Source: Pseudobutyrivibrio sp. YE44 (GTDB taxonomy: Bacteria > Bacillota > Clostridia > Lachnospirales > Lachnospiraceae). From it: DNA of 64,000 nucleotides. This document shows positions 52,366-61,952 of the stretch, piece after piece. Numbering within the stretch: the first letter of the stretch is position 1; every line of letters starts with the position of its first letter. Under the pieces are notes generated by a model that made no database searches, had not been told where the DNA came from, and worked only from the letters and a program-made list of their open reading frames with translations. The stretch covers positions 1 to 64,000 of the forward strand of contig NZ_FMXT01000006.1 in the NCBI RefSeq assembly GCF_900104335.1, read 5' to 3'. The position numbers and the translations under genes are program-made.

Positions 52366-53424
52366 ATGACAGGAAGAAACCCGTATGTGATTAATTTTGG
52401 TAGAATTCCTAATCAGTATATAAGCCGTGATTATTTGATAGATACTATTGTAGAGACACTTGAAAGCGATATCGTAGAAGAACAAGCTTTTAAGCTGACA
52501 GGAATTAGAGGAACTGGTAAGACAGTTACACTTACAGCTATTGAGAGAAGAATTCGAGAAAATGATGACTGGATAGTTGTAGGCTTGAAATCAGATGGCG
52601 AGATTACAAAAGATTTGGTGGCGGAGCTTTATAGTGCTGTTCCTTTTATTACAAAATTCGTTGATGCAAATCTTAATCTTTCCGCCTTTGGAATCGGGGT
52701 TAATATTGATAAGAAGAGCCCTGTTGCAAGTATAGATTTTGCTTTAAAAACTATACTTAAGGAAATAAGCAAAAAGAAAAAAAGAGTTTTGATAACCATA
52801 GATGAGGCTAGAAAAACTCCAGAAATGATAAATTTTATACAAACATTTCAGATTCTAATTAGAGAAGATTTGCCTATTTATGTAGTTGTAGCAGGCTTGT
52901 ATGAAGATATTGAGGCTATTGAAAACACAGATGGTCTTACATTTTTCCTTAGAGCTTCTAAGTTTGAAATGCAACCTTTAAATTTGACTATTGTTCGCTC
53001 TGATTATCAGAAGACGCTTGGTGTATCAGAGGACGTTGCTACAGAAATGGCAGTTCTCACTAAGGGATATGCATTTGCTTATCAGGCACTAGGAAAATAC
53101 ATGTGGGACAGCGGAGAAAAGATCCTAACTGAAAAGGTATTAGCATTATTTGATGATGTGTTGGCAGACAAAGTATATAGAAAAATATGGAGTGAATTGG
53201 CATCTAAGGATAAGTGGTTTTTACAATTTATAGTTCAGAAGGAAAAAATGACCGCTACAGAACTACTGGAAATAACAAAGGCAAAGCACAATGAATGGTC
53301 AATTCCTAGAGCTCGTCTCAGTGAAAAAGGAATTATTGATGTCGAGAATCGCGGAGAGATTCGAGTAAAGCTACCTAGATTTAAAGAGTTTGTAGAAAAC
53401 CAAGTATTGTTGGGAATGATATAG
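52366..53424 (+). CDS. AAA ATPase with C-terminal winged helix (Orc1/Cdc6-like layout)
   Basis: About 352 residues. Walker A GIRGTGKTV near residue 47, Walker B-like VLITIDEARKT near 145 and an AAA lid; the last 80 residues look like a winged helix (MTATELLEITKAKHNEWSIPRARLSEKGII), giving the STAND/Orc-like layout of stand-alone bacterial ATPases. ATG 52366 has AGGAGG upstream. It follows two unusual repeat clusters. Role unknown: DNA binding near the repeats is possible but inferred. Confidence 0.75.
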   Translation: MTGRNPYVINFGRIPNQYISRDYLIDTIVETLESDIVEEQAFKLTGIRGTGKTVTLTAIERRIRENDDWIVVGLKSDGEITKDLVAELYSAVPFITKFVDANLNLSAFGIGVNIDKKSPVASIDFALKTILKEISKKKKRVLITIDEARKTPEMINFIQTFQILIREDLPIYVVVAGLYEDIEAIENTDGLTFFLRASKFEMQPLNLTIVRSDYQKTLGVSEDVATEMAVLTKGYAFAYQALGKYMWDSGEKILTEKVLALFDDVLADKVYRKIWSELASKDKWFLQFIVQKEKMTATELLEITKAKHNEWSIPRARLSEKGIIDVENRGEIRVKLPRFKEFVENQVLLGMI

Positions 53425-53468
53425 TAGTAATGATTCGAACATGATGGAAAAAGAAAGAAAACTGTTTG

Positions 53469-53500
53469 AGGATTCTAGCTTGTGCTAGAATCCTTTTGTT
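53469..53500 (+). terminator. Rho-independent terminator after the AAA ATPase
   Basis: Perfect 11-bp stem AGGATTCTAGC/GCTAGAATCCT, loop TTGT, then TTTTG. Confidence 0.9.
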
Positions 53501-53623
53501 TTCCTTGTCATAAGGGGGGATGTATGTAATAATGTCAACAATGTGTCTAAAATATGACAAAGTCGTAAAAACGAGCATTGATAGCGACCGATAGATCAAA
53601 AGGAGAGAATAAGCTACATCATT

Positions 53624-55189
53624 ATGTGGCGTGCACTGGTAATGAAAAAACAAATACAAAGAATGTCCATATTTATAAATAATATGAGCTTGCATAAGGG
53701 ACTGAAAATATTCTGCTGGACAAACTTCTTAGTAGTTTCGATGCATATAATATCTAGTATTATTCCGTTTATATCCCAAGAGTTAGAGATTTTAATTTAT
53801 TTATTAAAAATAACAATATTCTGCTGCTTGTATAAGGTGTTTAGTACATACAGGGAAGATGAGTTTTCCTCAATTGCAAATATGATAAAGATAAGCATTA
53901 TTTGTGATTGCCTTGAACTTTTTATTTATTCGTATGCAACTGATTTTACAAAGCCAATTAGAATAGTACTATACATATCGCTGATTTTAAAAATCTTTGC
54001 TGATTATTATATATGCTATAAAGTTTTGGATCATGCCAGTTTGCTTGGCTGGGAAAAACGTAGGACACAGGCAGGGAACTGTGCGTTTGATAAGAAATGT
54101 TGGCTATTTATTCATGTGCCGATTATCCTTAATGGAATCTGGCATTTCTTTTTCGGGAGTTTATCTTCTCTAGTTACATTATTACTTCTGTTCTTCGTAA
54201 GGAGAATGATTGAGTTTGGTTTTATAGGGGAAGCCGCAGAGGTGCTCGCGGAAGTACCTTTGAAGGATGAAGAGAAAATAAATAAAGTAAGAACATTTTC
54301 AAAGAAAAAGAAAATTGGATTAGTAGCAATAGCAGGATGTTTTTCCCTATTTTTTATGCTTTACTACAGCTACGGTGGTGGAGAATATCATATTGAAGAT
54401 GATGAAGGAAACATTTTAAGTAGCCAGACATCATCTAATTATGCTAGTCAACCGTCAGAGGATGTTTACCAATATTCGCAGTGTAACAGATTGCCTGAAT
54501 GGACTGGATTCCAATCGAAAAGATATGGGCTTGTAACTGTCAAGAATGGTCATAACACTGGTGCAATATACAAGGACTATCTTGAATTTGATAGTGATAA
54601 GCTTGCGTGGGACTACGATGGTCACTTTATCGATATTACAGGAAAAGAAATTTTAAATGTTCCATATATTATAAAAATGCAGAAATCAATGAAACAGAGA
54701 TTTATTGATTCAACTATTAAAGAATCATGTCAGTTGGAACGTTTCTTATATGAAGATGGGCATCGTTTGTATGATAGTTATGATATTTCTGGACCATTTG
54801 TGATAGGCGTATACAAAGATAGTCAATCAGATACATATTTTAAAAATGGTGTTGCAGTATATAATTGTGATTTTTTAAATCGTGGTGGTGTGATAAATGA
54901 TAAAGGAAAATTTACTATACTACCAAAATATAGATACATTAAGGCCAGTGATGACTATAGAGTATTTGTCGTGGAAAAATCTGACAATCTATACGTCATA
55001 AACACTTCAGGAAAACAATTGATGGATGATTGTGATCGCATTGATAATATAGATACTGATAAGGGCTTAATATACTATCGAGCAAAGGATTTGGATAATG
55101 AGAATGGGGAAACAAAATATAAGATTATAGACTTTAATGGAAATAAAGTGGAAGGCGAGTATATAAAAAAATCCAGCTGGCCATGGTAG
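53624..55189 (+). CDS. Polytopic membrane protein with WG-repeat-like outer domain, first copy
   Basis: Up to 521 residues. Six or so TM helices fill about 25-205, one more TM follows (about 230-247), and the C-terminal 270 residues are an outer beta-rich domain with WG-repeat features: KRYGLVTVKNGHNTGAIYKD, then GGVINDKGKFTILPKYRYI and a final DFNGNKVEGEY. It is a paralogue of the next gene. The start is uncertain: ATG 53642 (MKKQ) is also possible; GGAG lies 18 bases before 53624. Function unknown. Confidence 0.6.
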   Translation: MWRALVMKKQIQRMSIFINNMSLHKGLKIFCWTNFLVVSMHIISSIIPFISQELEILIYLLKITIFCCLYKVFSTYREDEFSSIANMIKISIICDCLELFIYSYATDFTKPIRIVLYISLILKIFADYYICYKVLDHASLLGWEKRRTQAGNCAFDKKCWLFIHVPIILNGIWHFFFGSLSSLVTLLLLFFVRRMIEFGFIGEAAEVLAEVPLKDEEKINKVRTFSKKKKIGLVAIAGCFSLFFMLYYSYGGGEYHIEDDEGNILSSQTSSNYASQPSEDVYQYSQCNRLPEWTGFQSKRYGLVTVKNGHNTGAIYKDYLEFDSDKLAWDYDGHFIDITGKEILNVPYIIKMQKSMKQRFIDSTIKESCQLERFLYEDGHRLYDSYDISGPFVIGVYKDSQSDTYFKNGVAVYNCDFLNRGGVINDKGKFTILPKYRYIKASDDYRVFVVEKSDNLYVINTSGKQLMDDCDRIDNIDTDKGLIYYRAKDLDNENGETKYKIIDFNGNKVEGEYIKKSSWPW

Positions 55190-55242
55190 ATTTCGATAGA
55201 AAAATCCCAAATTAAAAAAAACAAAGGAAAGAATACTGCTAA

Positions 55243-57540
55243 ATGAATATTACTAGAAAGATTGAAGAACTAAAGAAAATGGATACAAAGAAAGCGTTGC
55301 TTCTGTTTACCTATGTAAATTTTATAAATGTCATGTTACACATGGCTGGTTTTTACGCAACATATATATCTGTAGGGTTAGAGTATTTTATTTATTATAT
55401 AAAAATCTCATCTATGCTACTGGTCTACTGGTCAATGCCAAGGGAAGGCCTGTATGTTAATAGACGAATCAAGAACAGCTTTAAAGTGATGATAGGGCTG
55501 GATGTGATGGAGGTATGCATATACTTCATGCATGGGTCTGCGACATATTTAAAGGTGGTACTGGCAGCATCATTTATTATTAAGTTTGTATTGGAATATT
55601 GCATATATGAAAACCTTGTATATGTTCATTATTCTTTCTATGACAAGATAAGATCAAATGATGGAATAGGAAAATATATAAGCTTTAATACCAAGTGGAT
55701 TTTAATTTACTTAGCAATAATTGTTACATTCTTTTTAACGTACATTGGACGAAAACCATTTTTATGGATTGTTTTGATGTTTCTTCTTGCGAGTAGGTTG
55801 TACTATTCGGTAAAAATTGTTAAGGATTGCTACGACGATATTCGATTTAGAATTATAGAGAGAAGCGGATTTTATAATACTGATGCTAAAGAGAAAGGCA
55901 TTTATGCAGATAAGATTTTAAATAGTAAGAAGACAAAGTGGACTATTGGTATAGCTGCCATTTTTGTATTGATTATGGCAAACATTTATACCTCATTTGA
56001 TATTTGCCTTTTAGTGGATTCTGAAGGAAAAAAACTCACTGAACAAACTTCGGCACATGCTTTTTCGTGTAAGACGGATGATGTTTATATTTATACCCTT
56101 CGAAATCTATTTCCGGTGTGGACAGGTTTTTATAATGAAAAATATGGAATTGTAAATATAAAGACTGGCGAAAATACTGGGGCTATTTATGATAAATATC
56201 CATCCTTTGATGATGTAGGAATAGCATATGATGGTAAAAGACATTTCATCGACTTAAATGGTGATAAGGTATGTAAAATCCCGTGGTTTATTACTAGAAG
56301 AATATCTGAAAGACAAAGATTTTTAACGGGATTAGCAGAGGTAATTAATGATGCGTATAGAGATTATTATGATTATAAGGATATAGATTTCCTTGAATAT
56401 AGAGGTGTTAAATTCGAAAAAGATTTTTATGATGAAAGAACATACCAGAATAGATACTTTGATTCTGAGGTATATGACTCTCTGTATTATTATGATTGCT
56501 TTACATATTTTAATTGCAAAGATATATGTGAGTTTGAAACCGATTTAGGGGATATGTATGGCTTAATTAACAAAAAAGGAGAAATAATTGCAGAGCCTCA
56601 ATATTCTGAAATATATACAGATGCGAATTATGAGGTTAGCGAGTGTCGGGGGAAGCAGTATGATTTGATAGCTGGAGATGGAAAAAAGCTTTGTGCTTGG
56701 GGTTCTCTTGGAGGTGATAGAGGTATTGTTTATGCTGATGGACAGATAATTGATTTAGAAGGAAATATTTGGAATTATTATTTTGATGATAAAACAAAAA
56801 ATCAGAAGTGTCTTAGAATAAGACGGAATGAAAAAATAATTTTTGATTCAACCTTGTATACAGATTATTGCGCAGTATATAGCAAAGATTATAAGCTTAT
56901 AAATTTAATTGCAAAAAAGAATGATAGTGACTATAGCGTTCTTATTGATTTAAATGGTAAGCAGGTTATTCCAGGAGAATATAATTGGCTTAAGGTATAT
57001 GACGACGGCTCAGTTGTAGGAGTGACAAAGGATAATACTGTTGTAGCAGCTGATTTGAATGGAAACATGATTGATACGGGATACACGTATAAGAGATATG
57101 ACGTCATTCGTCAGATTATACATGTGTGTGATGAATCTGGGACTGTTCCTAAATACAATTTAATGAATATAAAGGGCCAAATTTTATGTGAAAAATGGTT
57201 TGATGTTAAATTAACATCTGATGATAATTATACGTACTACGGAAAGGATTTGACTGATAATAGCGTAACATGGTTTAGATACTGTCCAGAAACAATGAGC
57301 ATGAAGGTATTAGGTACAGCAAAAGGATATGCTGATTATGATGATTGGGATTATTGTAGGGTGACTTATCGTGCTGCGCTTAATATTGTAGAGCCAGAGG
57401 AAGAACCGGATAAGCTGGCTGAAAAATATAAGTGGATATATCAATATGATAGTTGTGATGCACCTTTTGATCGTTTAGGAACAAATGTATATTGTGTGTC
57501 AAAAGAAGATCTTCGTAAAAAATACAATTATTGGCGTTGA
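55243..57540 (+). CDS. Polytopic membrane protein with WG-repeat-like outer domain, second copy
   Basis: A 765-residue paralogue with the same N-terminal membrane part (about 15-205), TM near 230-247, then some 500 residues of WG-type beta repeats (e.g. KYGIVNIKTGENTGAIYDKY, MYGLINKKGEIIAEPQYSEI, VLIDLNGKQVIPGEYNW). WG repeats build beta-propeller-like binding surfaces. AAAGGAA precedes the ATG. The next gene is unrelated (pyrC), and a third WG-repeat protein starts at 62887, so this strain has a dispersed family. Confidence 0.65.
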   Translation: MNITRKIEELKKMDTKKALLLFTYVNFINVMLHMAGFYATYISVGLEYFIYYIKISSMLLVYWSMPREGLYVNRRIKNSFKVMIGLDVMEVCIYFMHGSATYLKVVLAASFIIKFVLEYCIYENLVYVHYSFYDKIRSNDGIGKYISFNTKWILIYLAIIVTFFLTYIGRKPFLWIVLMFLLASRLYYSVKIVKDCYDDIRFRIIERSGFYNTDAKEKGIYADKILNSKKTKWTIGIAAIFVLIMANIYTSFDICLLVDSEGKKLTEQTSAHAFSCKTDDVYIYTLRNLFPVWTGFYNEKYGIVNIKTGENTGAIYDKYPSFDDVGIAYDGKRHFIDLNGDKVCKIPWFITRRISERQRFLTGLAEVINDAYRDYYDYKDIDFLEYRGVKFEKDFYDERTYQNRYFDSEVYDSLYYYDCFTYFNCKDICEFETDLGDMYGLINKKGEIIAEPQYSEIYTDANYEVSECRGKQYDLIAGDGKKLCAWGSLGGDRGIVYADGQIIDLEGNIWNYYFDDKTKNQKCLRIRRNEKIIFDSTLYTDYCAVYSKDYKLINLIAKKNDSDYSVLIDLNGKQVIPGEYNWLKVYDDGSVVGVTKDNTVVAADLNGNMIDTGYTYKRYDVIRQIIHVCDESGTVPKYNLMNIKGQILCEKWFDVKLTSDDNYTYYGKDLTDNSVTWFRYCPETMSMKVLGTAKGYADYDDWDYCRVTYRAALNIVEPEEEPDKLAEKYKWIYQYDSCDAPFDRLGTNVYCVSKEDLRKKYNYWR

Positions 57541-57568
57541 AATATTATAGATACACAAGTCCATAGGG

Positions 57569-57598
57569 GTGGTTAATTTCAAACCACTATGATATACT
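57569..57598 (+). promoter_or_regulatory. pyrC promoter region with inverted repeat
   Basis: GTGGTT (57569-57574) and AACCAC (57582-57587) form an inverted repeat, followed by TATACT (57593-57598), a plausible -10. No clear -35. The repeat could be an operator. Confidence 0.4.
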
Positions 57599-57639
57599 AT
57601 TCGAAGTGCAGTTTTAGAACGTGCAAGGAGAGTAGCGTA

Positions 57640-58917
57640 ATGAGTTTGATTATCAAAAATGGTCGAGTTTTAAATCCACCTACAAACACAGATGAATTAT
57701 TAGATATTAAGATAGACGGGAACATTATCTCAGCTGTTGAGGCTGGTATTGTTCCCGTTTTTTCTGATGAAGTTATTGATGCCAAAGGATGCTATGTTAT
57801 GCCGGGCTTCATTGATATGCATGTGCATTTCAGAGATCCTGGCCAGACTGCAAAGGAGGATATTGAGACTGGTTCGAAGGCTGCAGCAAGAGGCGGTGTT
57901 ACCACAGTTCTTGCCATGCCAAACACAAAGCCAGTGGTAGATAATCCTGAGCTTGTAAAGTACGTTCACGACAAGGGCGCGCAGGTCGGTTTGACCCGTG
58001 TTCTTCAGGTTGGCTCTGTCACAAAGGGGATGGAAGGCAAGGAGCTTTCTGATTTACAGGGAATGATTGATGCAGGAATTCCTGCCATTTCCGAGGATGG
58101 TAAATCTGTTATGGATTCAGGTCTTTACAGGGAGGCTATGAAGATAGTTGCAAAGGCTAATGTGCCAGTGCTTGCTCACTGCGAGGATATCAATCTTGTT
58201 CAGGGCGGCGTCATGAACATGGGAGCAAAATCTGATTCTATGGGCGAAAAAGGAATCAGCAACGCAGTTGAAAACATCATCGAGGCTCGTGACATTATGC
58301 TAGCAGAAGAGACAGGTGCAACCCTTCATCTTTGCCATTGTTCAACAAAGGAAAGCTACCAGATTTTAAAGGAAGCTAAGGAGGCAGGCATCAAAGTCTC
58401 TGGCGAGGTTTGCCCACATCATTTCACCCTTACAGAGGATGACATTGTGCCAGGTGATGGCAATTACAAAATGAATCCTCCAGTTCGTACAAAAGAGGAT
58501 AGAGAATTTCTTAGACGAGGATTGGCTGAGGGAATATTCGAAGTGATTTCCACAGACCATGCTCCACATACAGCAGAGGAAAAGTCAAAGGGCTTTGCAT
58601 CTCCATTCGGAATTGTTGGTTTGGAAACCTCTGCAAGTCTTACATATACAGAGTTAGTATTATCAGGTTTAATCACACCACTTACAATGGCTGCATATAT
58701 GAGTAGCAATCCTGCTGGCATACTTGGCCGCGACGATTTAGGAAACATCGCACCAGGAAAGGCTGCGGACATCACAATTTTTAATCCTAGCATAGAGTAT
58801 GAAATTCATGCAGCAGACTTCGTAGGAAAATCAAAGAATATGCCTTACGAGGGCCGAAAGGTTCACGGCCGTGTCGTGAAGACAATCTTTGGTGGTAGTG
58901 TGGTATTCAGTTGTTAA
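57640..58917 (+). CDS. pyrC: Dihydroorotase
   Basis: A 425-residue class I dihydroorotase of pyrimidine synthesis (carbamoyl-aspartate to dihydroorotate). Zinc-site motifs are in order: DMHVHFRDPG, HCED, HLCHCS and STDHAPH. The C-terminal GRVVKTIFGG is typical. ATG 57640 with AAGGAGA upstream; an upstream in-frame ATG has no ribosome site. First of four pyrimidine genes on the same strand. Confidence 0.95.
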   Translation: MSLIIKNGRVLNPPTNTDELLDIKIDGNIISAVEAGIVPVFSDEVIDAKGCYVMPGFIDMHVHFRDPGQTAKEDIETGSKAAARGGVTTVLAMPNTKPVVDNPELVKYVHDKGAQVGLTRVLQVGSVTKGMEGKELSDLQGMIDAGIPAISEDGKSVMDSGLYREAMKIVAKANVPVLAHCEDINLVQGGVMNMGAKSDSMGEKGISNAVENIIEARDIMLAEETGATLHLCHCSTKESYQILKEAKEAGIKVSGEVCPHHFTLTEDDIVPGDGNYKMNPPVRTKEDREFLRRGLAEGIFEVISTDHAPHTAEEKSKGFASPFGIVGLETSASLTYTELVLSGLITPLTMAAYMSSNPAGILGRDDLGNIAPGKAADITIFNPSIEYEIHAADFVGKSKNMPYEGRKVHGRVVKTIFGGSVVFSC

Positions 58918-58966
58918 TTATTATGGAAGCAGTATATTAATTAGATGAGCTAGTAGGCATCAAGCT

Positions 58967-59015
58967 CTGAGGTCTCTCAAGTGAACCATTCTAAGTTGAG
59001 CGGAGAGACTCTCAG
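58967..59015 (+). promoter_or_regulatory. Long hairpin in the pyrF leader
   Basis: CTGAG-GTCTCTC (58967-58978) pairs with GAGAGAC-t-CTCAG (59003-59015) around a 24-base loop that itself has CTCAA/TTGAG. It ends 35 bases before pyrF. A role in pyrimidine-dependent control is possible; the PyrR-binding consensus was not clearly seen. Confidence 0.5.
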
Positions 59016-59049
59016 GCTTGTAGCCGTAACTGGCGGACTAGGAGGATAT

Positions 59050-59967
59050 ATGATACAAAAATTAATTAATCAGATCCAAGAAAAGAACGCACCTATAGTG
59101 GTAGGCTTGGACCCAACACTTAAGCTGATGCCAAAGTCACTTGTTGATGCTCACATCAACGAGCATGGTCAGACCTTGGAAGCAGTGGGAGAAGCCATGT
59201 TTGACTACAACAAGCAGATTATGGATGCTTGCTTTGATTTAATCCCAGCGGTAAAGCCACAGATTGCCATGTATGAAAGCTTCGGCATTCCAGGAATGAT
59301 TGCTTACAAGAAGACAGTGGATTACGCAAAGGAACTTGGTCTTGTTGTTATTGCAGATATCAAGCGTGGAGACATCGGTTCAACATCAACAGCTTATGCC
59401 CTTGGGCACCTTGGTTCTGTTCAGGTTGGTGATTACAAGTATCAGGGCTTTGATGCAGATATGGCTACAGTTAATCCTTATCTTGGTACAGATGGTGTAA
59501 AGCCATTTGTAGATGTTTGCAAGGAAGAGGACAAGGGTATCTTTGTGCTTTGCAAAACTTCAAATCCTTCTTCTGGTGAGTTCCAGGACAGACTTATTGA
59601 TGGCAGACCTCTTTACGAGCACATGGCTGAAAAGATTGAGGAGTGGGGCGCTGAGACAATGGAAGGCAACTACACAAACGTTGGTGCAGTTGTTGGTGCT
59701 ACTTATCCTGAAATGGGTGCAAAGCTTCGTAAGCTCATGCCTCATACATATATCCTTGTTCCAGGCTACGGCGCACAGGGAGGCAAGGGCGCAGACCTTG
59801 TAAACTTCTTTAATGAAGATGGACTTGGTGCAATCGTAAACTCAAGCCGCGGAATTATCGCAGCATATCAGCAGGAAAAATATGCAAAGTATGGCGAAGA
59901 GCATTTCGCAGAAGCCAGCCGCGCAGCGGTTGAGGATATGCTTGAGGATATACGTAGCGCATTATAA
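59050..59967 (+). CDS. pyrF: Orotidine 5'-phosphate decarboxylase (type 2)
   Basis: A 305-residue enzyme making UMP from OMP. The family signature ADIKRGDIGSTS holds the catalytic Asp-Lys-Asp chain; VVGLDPTLKLMP at the start and GYGAQGG near the end fit the type 2 (longer) subfamily. ATG 59050 with AGGAGG; the longer in-frame start would include the leader hairpin. It lies between pyrC and pyrK. Confidence 0.95.
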   Translation: MIQKLINQIQEKNAPIVVGLDPTLKLMPKSLVDAHINEHGQTLEAVGEAMFDYNKQIMDACFDLIPAVKPQIAMYESFGIPGMIAYKKTVDYAKELGLVVIADIKRGDIGSTSTAYALGHLGSVQVGDYKYQGFDADMATVNPYLGTDGVKPFVDVCKEEDKGIFVLCKTSNPSSGEFQDRLIDGRPLYEHMAEKIEEWGAETMEGNYTNVGAVVGATYPEMGAKLRKLMPHTYILVPGYGAQGGKGADLVNFFNEDGLGAIVNSSRGIIAAYQQEKYAKYGEEHFAEASRAAVEDMLEDIRSAL

Positions 59968-59969
59968 TA

Positions 59970-60022
59970 AGACACCTCATCAGTCACCTTCGGTGACAGC
60001 TTCTCCTCAAGGAGAAGCCGAA
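59970..60022 (+). repeat. Palindromic intergenic repeat (two small hairpins)
   Basis: CACCTCATCAGTCACCTTCG carries GTCACC/GGTGAC, followed by GCTTCTCC/GGAGAAGC. This CCTCATCAGTC...CTTCTCC-AAGGAGAAG form looks like the short palindromic elements common between genes of Lachnospiraceae and Ruminococcaceae. It sits between pyrF and pyrK. Confidence 0.65.
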
Positions 60023-60033
60023 AAGGAGATAAA

Positions 60034-60798
60034 ATGAAAATAAAAGAAACAGCAACCGTTTTAGGGCAGCAGGAGCTGGCAGCCGGTGTATACAGCCTTT
60101 TGCTTCAGACAAAGATTGTGGACTATGCCATCCCAGGGCAGTTCATCAGCATCTTTTCAAATGATGGCAGCAAGCTTTTGCCACGCCCAATTAGTATTTG
60201 CGAGATAGATAAAGAATATGGAACTCTCAGAGTGGTGTACCGTGTGATGGGCCAGGGAACAGAAGAGTTTTCACATCTTAAAAAGGGAGACAAGATTCAG
60301 GTTATGGGACCACTTGGAAATGGGTTCCCACTTGAAGGTGAGACCGCAATTGTTGTGGGCGGTGGAATCGGTGTTCCTCCAATGCTTCAGCTTGCCAAGG
60401 AATTGCCAGGCACTGTCACAGCAGTAATGGGATATCGTAATGATGACATGTTCCTTACTGAGGAGTTTACTGATGTGGCAGCAGATCTCATCATCGCCAC
60501 AGATGACGGATCCGTTGGAGTGCATGGTACTGTTGTGGATGCCATGAAAGAGAATCAGCTTACAGCAGATGTTATCTATGCCTGCGGTCCAAAGCCTATG
60601 TTGAAGGGGGTAGCTGAGTATGCTGCTGAGCATGATATAAAATGCTACGTCTCAATGGAAGAAAGAATGGCCTGCGGTGTTGGAGCATGCCTGGGCTGTG
60701 TATGTCAGTCTACCGAGGTTGATGACCACAGTCACGTGCACAACAAGCGTGTTTGTAAGGATGGGCCAGTATTCTTGTCAACGGAGGTGGTATTATAA
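60034..60798 (+). CDS. pyrK: Dihydroorotate dehydrogenase electron transfer subunit
   Basis: A 254-residue iron-sulfur flavoprotein with FAD-binding segment LPRPISICE, NAD-binding stretch VVGGGIGVPPML and the [2Fe-2S] site CGVGACLGCVC with a further Cys (RVCKDGPVF). It passes electrons from PyrD to NAD. AAAAGGAG precedes the ATG. Its stop overlaps the pyrD ATG. Confidence 0.95.
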   Translation: MKIKETATVLGQQELAAGVYSLLLQTKIVDYAIPGQFISIFSNDGSKLLPRPISICEIDKEYGTLRVVYRVMGQGTEEFSHLKKGDKIQVMGPLGNGFPLEGETAIVVGGGIGVPPMLQLAKELPGTVTAVMGYRNDDMFLTEEFTDVAADLIIATDDGSVGVHGTVVDAMKENQLTADVIYACGPKPMLKGVAEYAAEHDIKCYVSMEERMACGVGACLGCVCQSTEVDDHSHVHNKRVCKDGPVFLSTEVVL

Positions 60799-61703
60799 TG
60801 AAGACTTCAGTTAATATTGCAGGTGTTGAATTTCAGAATCCAGTTATGGAGGCTTCAGGAACCTTCGGTTCAGGTATGGAATACTCTGAGTTTGTTGATC
60901 TAAACAAGCTTGGCGCGGTGGTTACAAAGGGCGTTGCAAATGTGCCATGGCCAGGAAATCCTACACCAAGAATCGCAGAGGTTCGCTCAGGAATGCTTAA
61001 TGCCATCGGCTTGCAAAATCCTGGTGTGGAAGTATTCTGCGAGAGAGATTTAAAATTCCTTGAAGAATTCAAAAATACAAAAGTTCTGGTTAATGTTTGC
61101 GGTCATTCCGCCGAAGAATATATTGAAGTAGTTAAGAGATTGGCTGACGAGTCAAGAGTCGACATGCTAGAGATTAACATCTCATGTCCTAACGTAAAAG
61201 AAGGTGGAATCGCCTTCGGTCAGGACCCAAAAGCTGTGGAGGAAATCACACGTCAGGTTAAGGCTCACGCCAAGCAGCCTATTGTAATGAAACTTTCGCC
61301 AAACGTCACGGATATTAAGGTTATGGCAAAAGCGGCAGAGGCTGGGGGTGCAGATGCTATTTCACTCATCAATACTCTTACAGGAATGAAAATCGATGTA
61401 GAACGTCAGCAATTTGTTCTTGCAAATAAGACCGGTGGTATGTCAGGTCCAGCAGTTCATCCTATAGCAGTAAGAATGGTTTATGAATGCTCAAAGGCAG
61501 TAAAGATTCCTATCATAGGAATGGGTGGTATTTCAACTTGGGAGGATGCCATCGAAATGATGCTCGCCGGAGCTACAGCCGTTTCAGTTGGAACTGCAAA
61601 CTTCTATAATCCTACAGCGACACTTGATATTCTTTCAGGCATCGAGGATTATATGAGAAGGAAAAATATTGACGACATCAACTCTATAGTGGGTATTGTA
61701 TAA
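60798..61703 (+). CDS. pyrD: Dihydroorotate dehydrogenase B catalytic subunit
   Basis: A 301-residue class 1B enzyme: MEASGTFGSG near the start, NAIGLQNPGVE, LEINISCPNVKEGG with the catalytic Cys in the class 1B position, GGMSGPAVHPIA and PIIGMGGIST for FMN phosphate. It oxidises dihydroorotate to orotate with PyrK. It overlaps pyrK by one base, so the two are translationally coupled. After it come about 250 bases with no gene, only an imperfect hairpin (TCCCAA/TTGGGA) and the mecA promoter area. Confidence 0.95.
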   Translation: MKTSVNIAGVEFQNPVMEASGTFGSGMEYSEFVDLNKLGAVVTKGVANVPWPGNPTPRIAEVRSGMLNAIGLQNPGVEVFCERDLKFLEEFKNTKVLVNVCGHSAEEYIEVVKRLADESRVDMLEINISCPNVKEGGIAFGQDPKAVEEITRQVKAHAKQPIVMKLSPNVTDIKVMAKAAEAGGADAISLINTLTGMKIDVERQQFVLANKTGGMSGPAVHPIAVRMVYECSKAVKIPIIGMGGISTWEDAIEMMLAGATAVSVGTANFYNPTATLDILSGIEDYMRRKNIDDINSIVGIV

Positions 61704-61952
61704 TCCCAACGGATCGCAACAATTTTATCCCTCTTGGGAATCAGTAAACAGTAGTTTACAGTGGGAAGAATTATAAAAAATTTGGTTCGCTACAATATAA
61801 AGATAATTGGGTACTGGTTCACTGAATGTTCAGACAATATTCTCAGAAACTTCCGTGACATACTTTAATAATCTTGCTACACTTTATATACGTCGACAGA
61901 AAATTATCTTTATATATAACGTTTACTTTAGATTTCGAAAGGAGGGGAGCTG

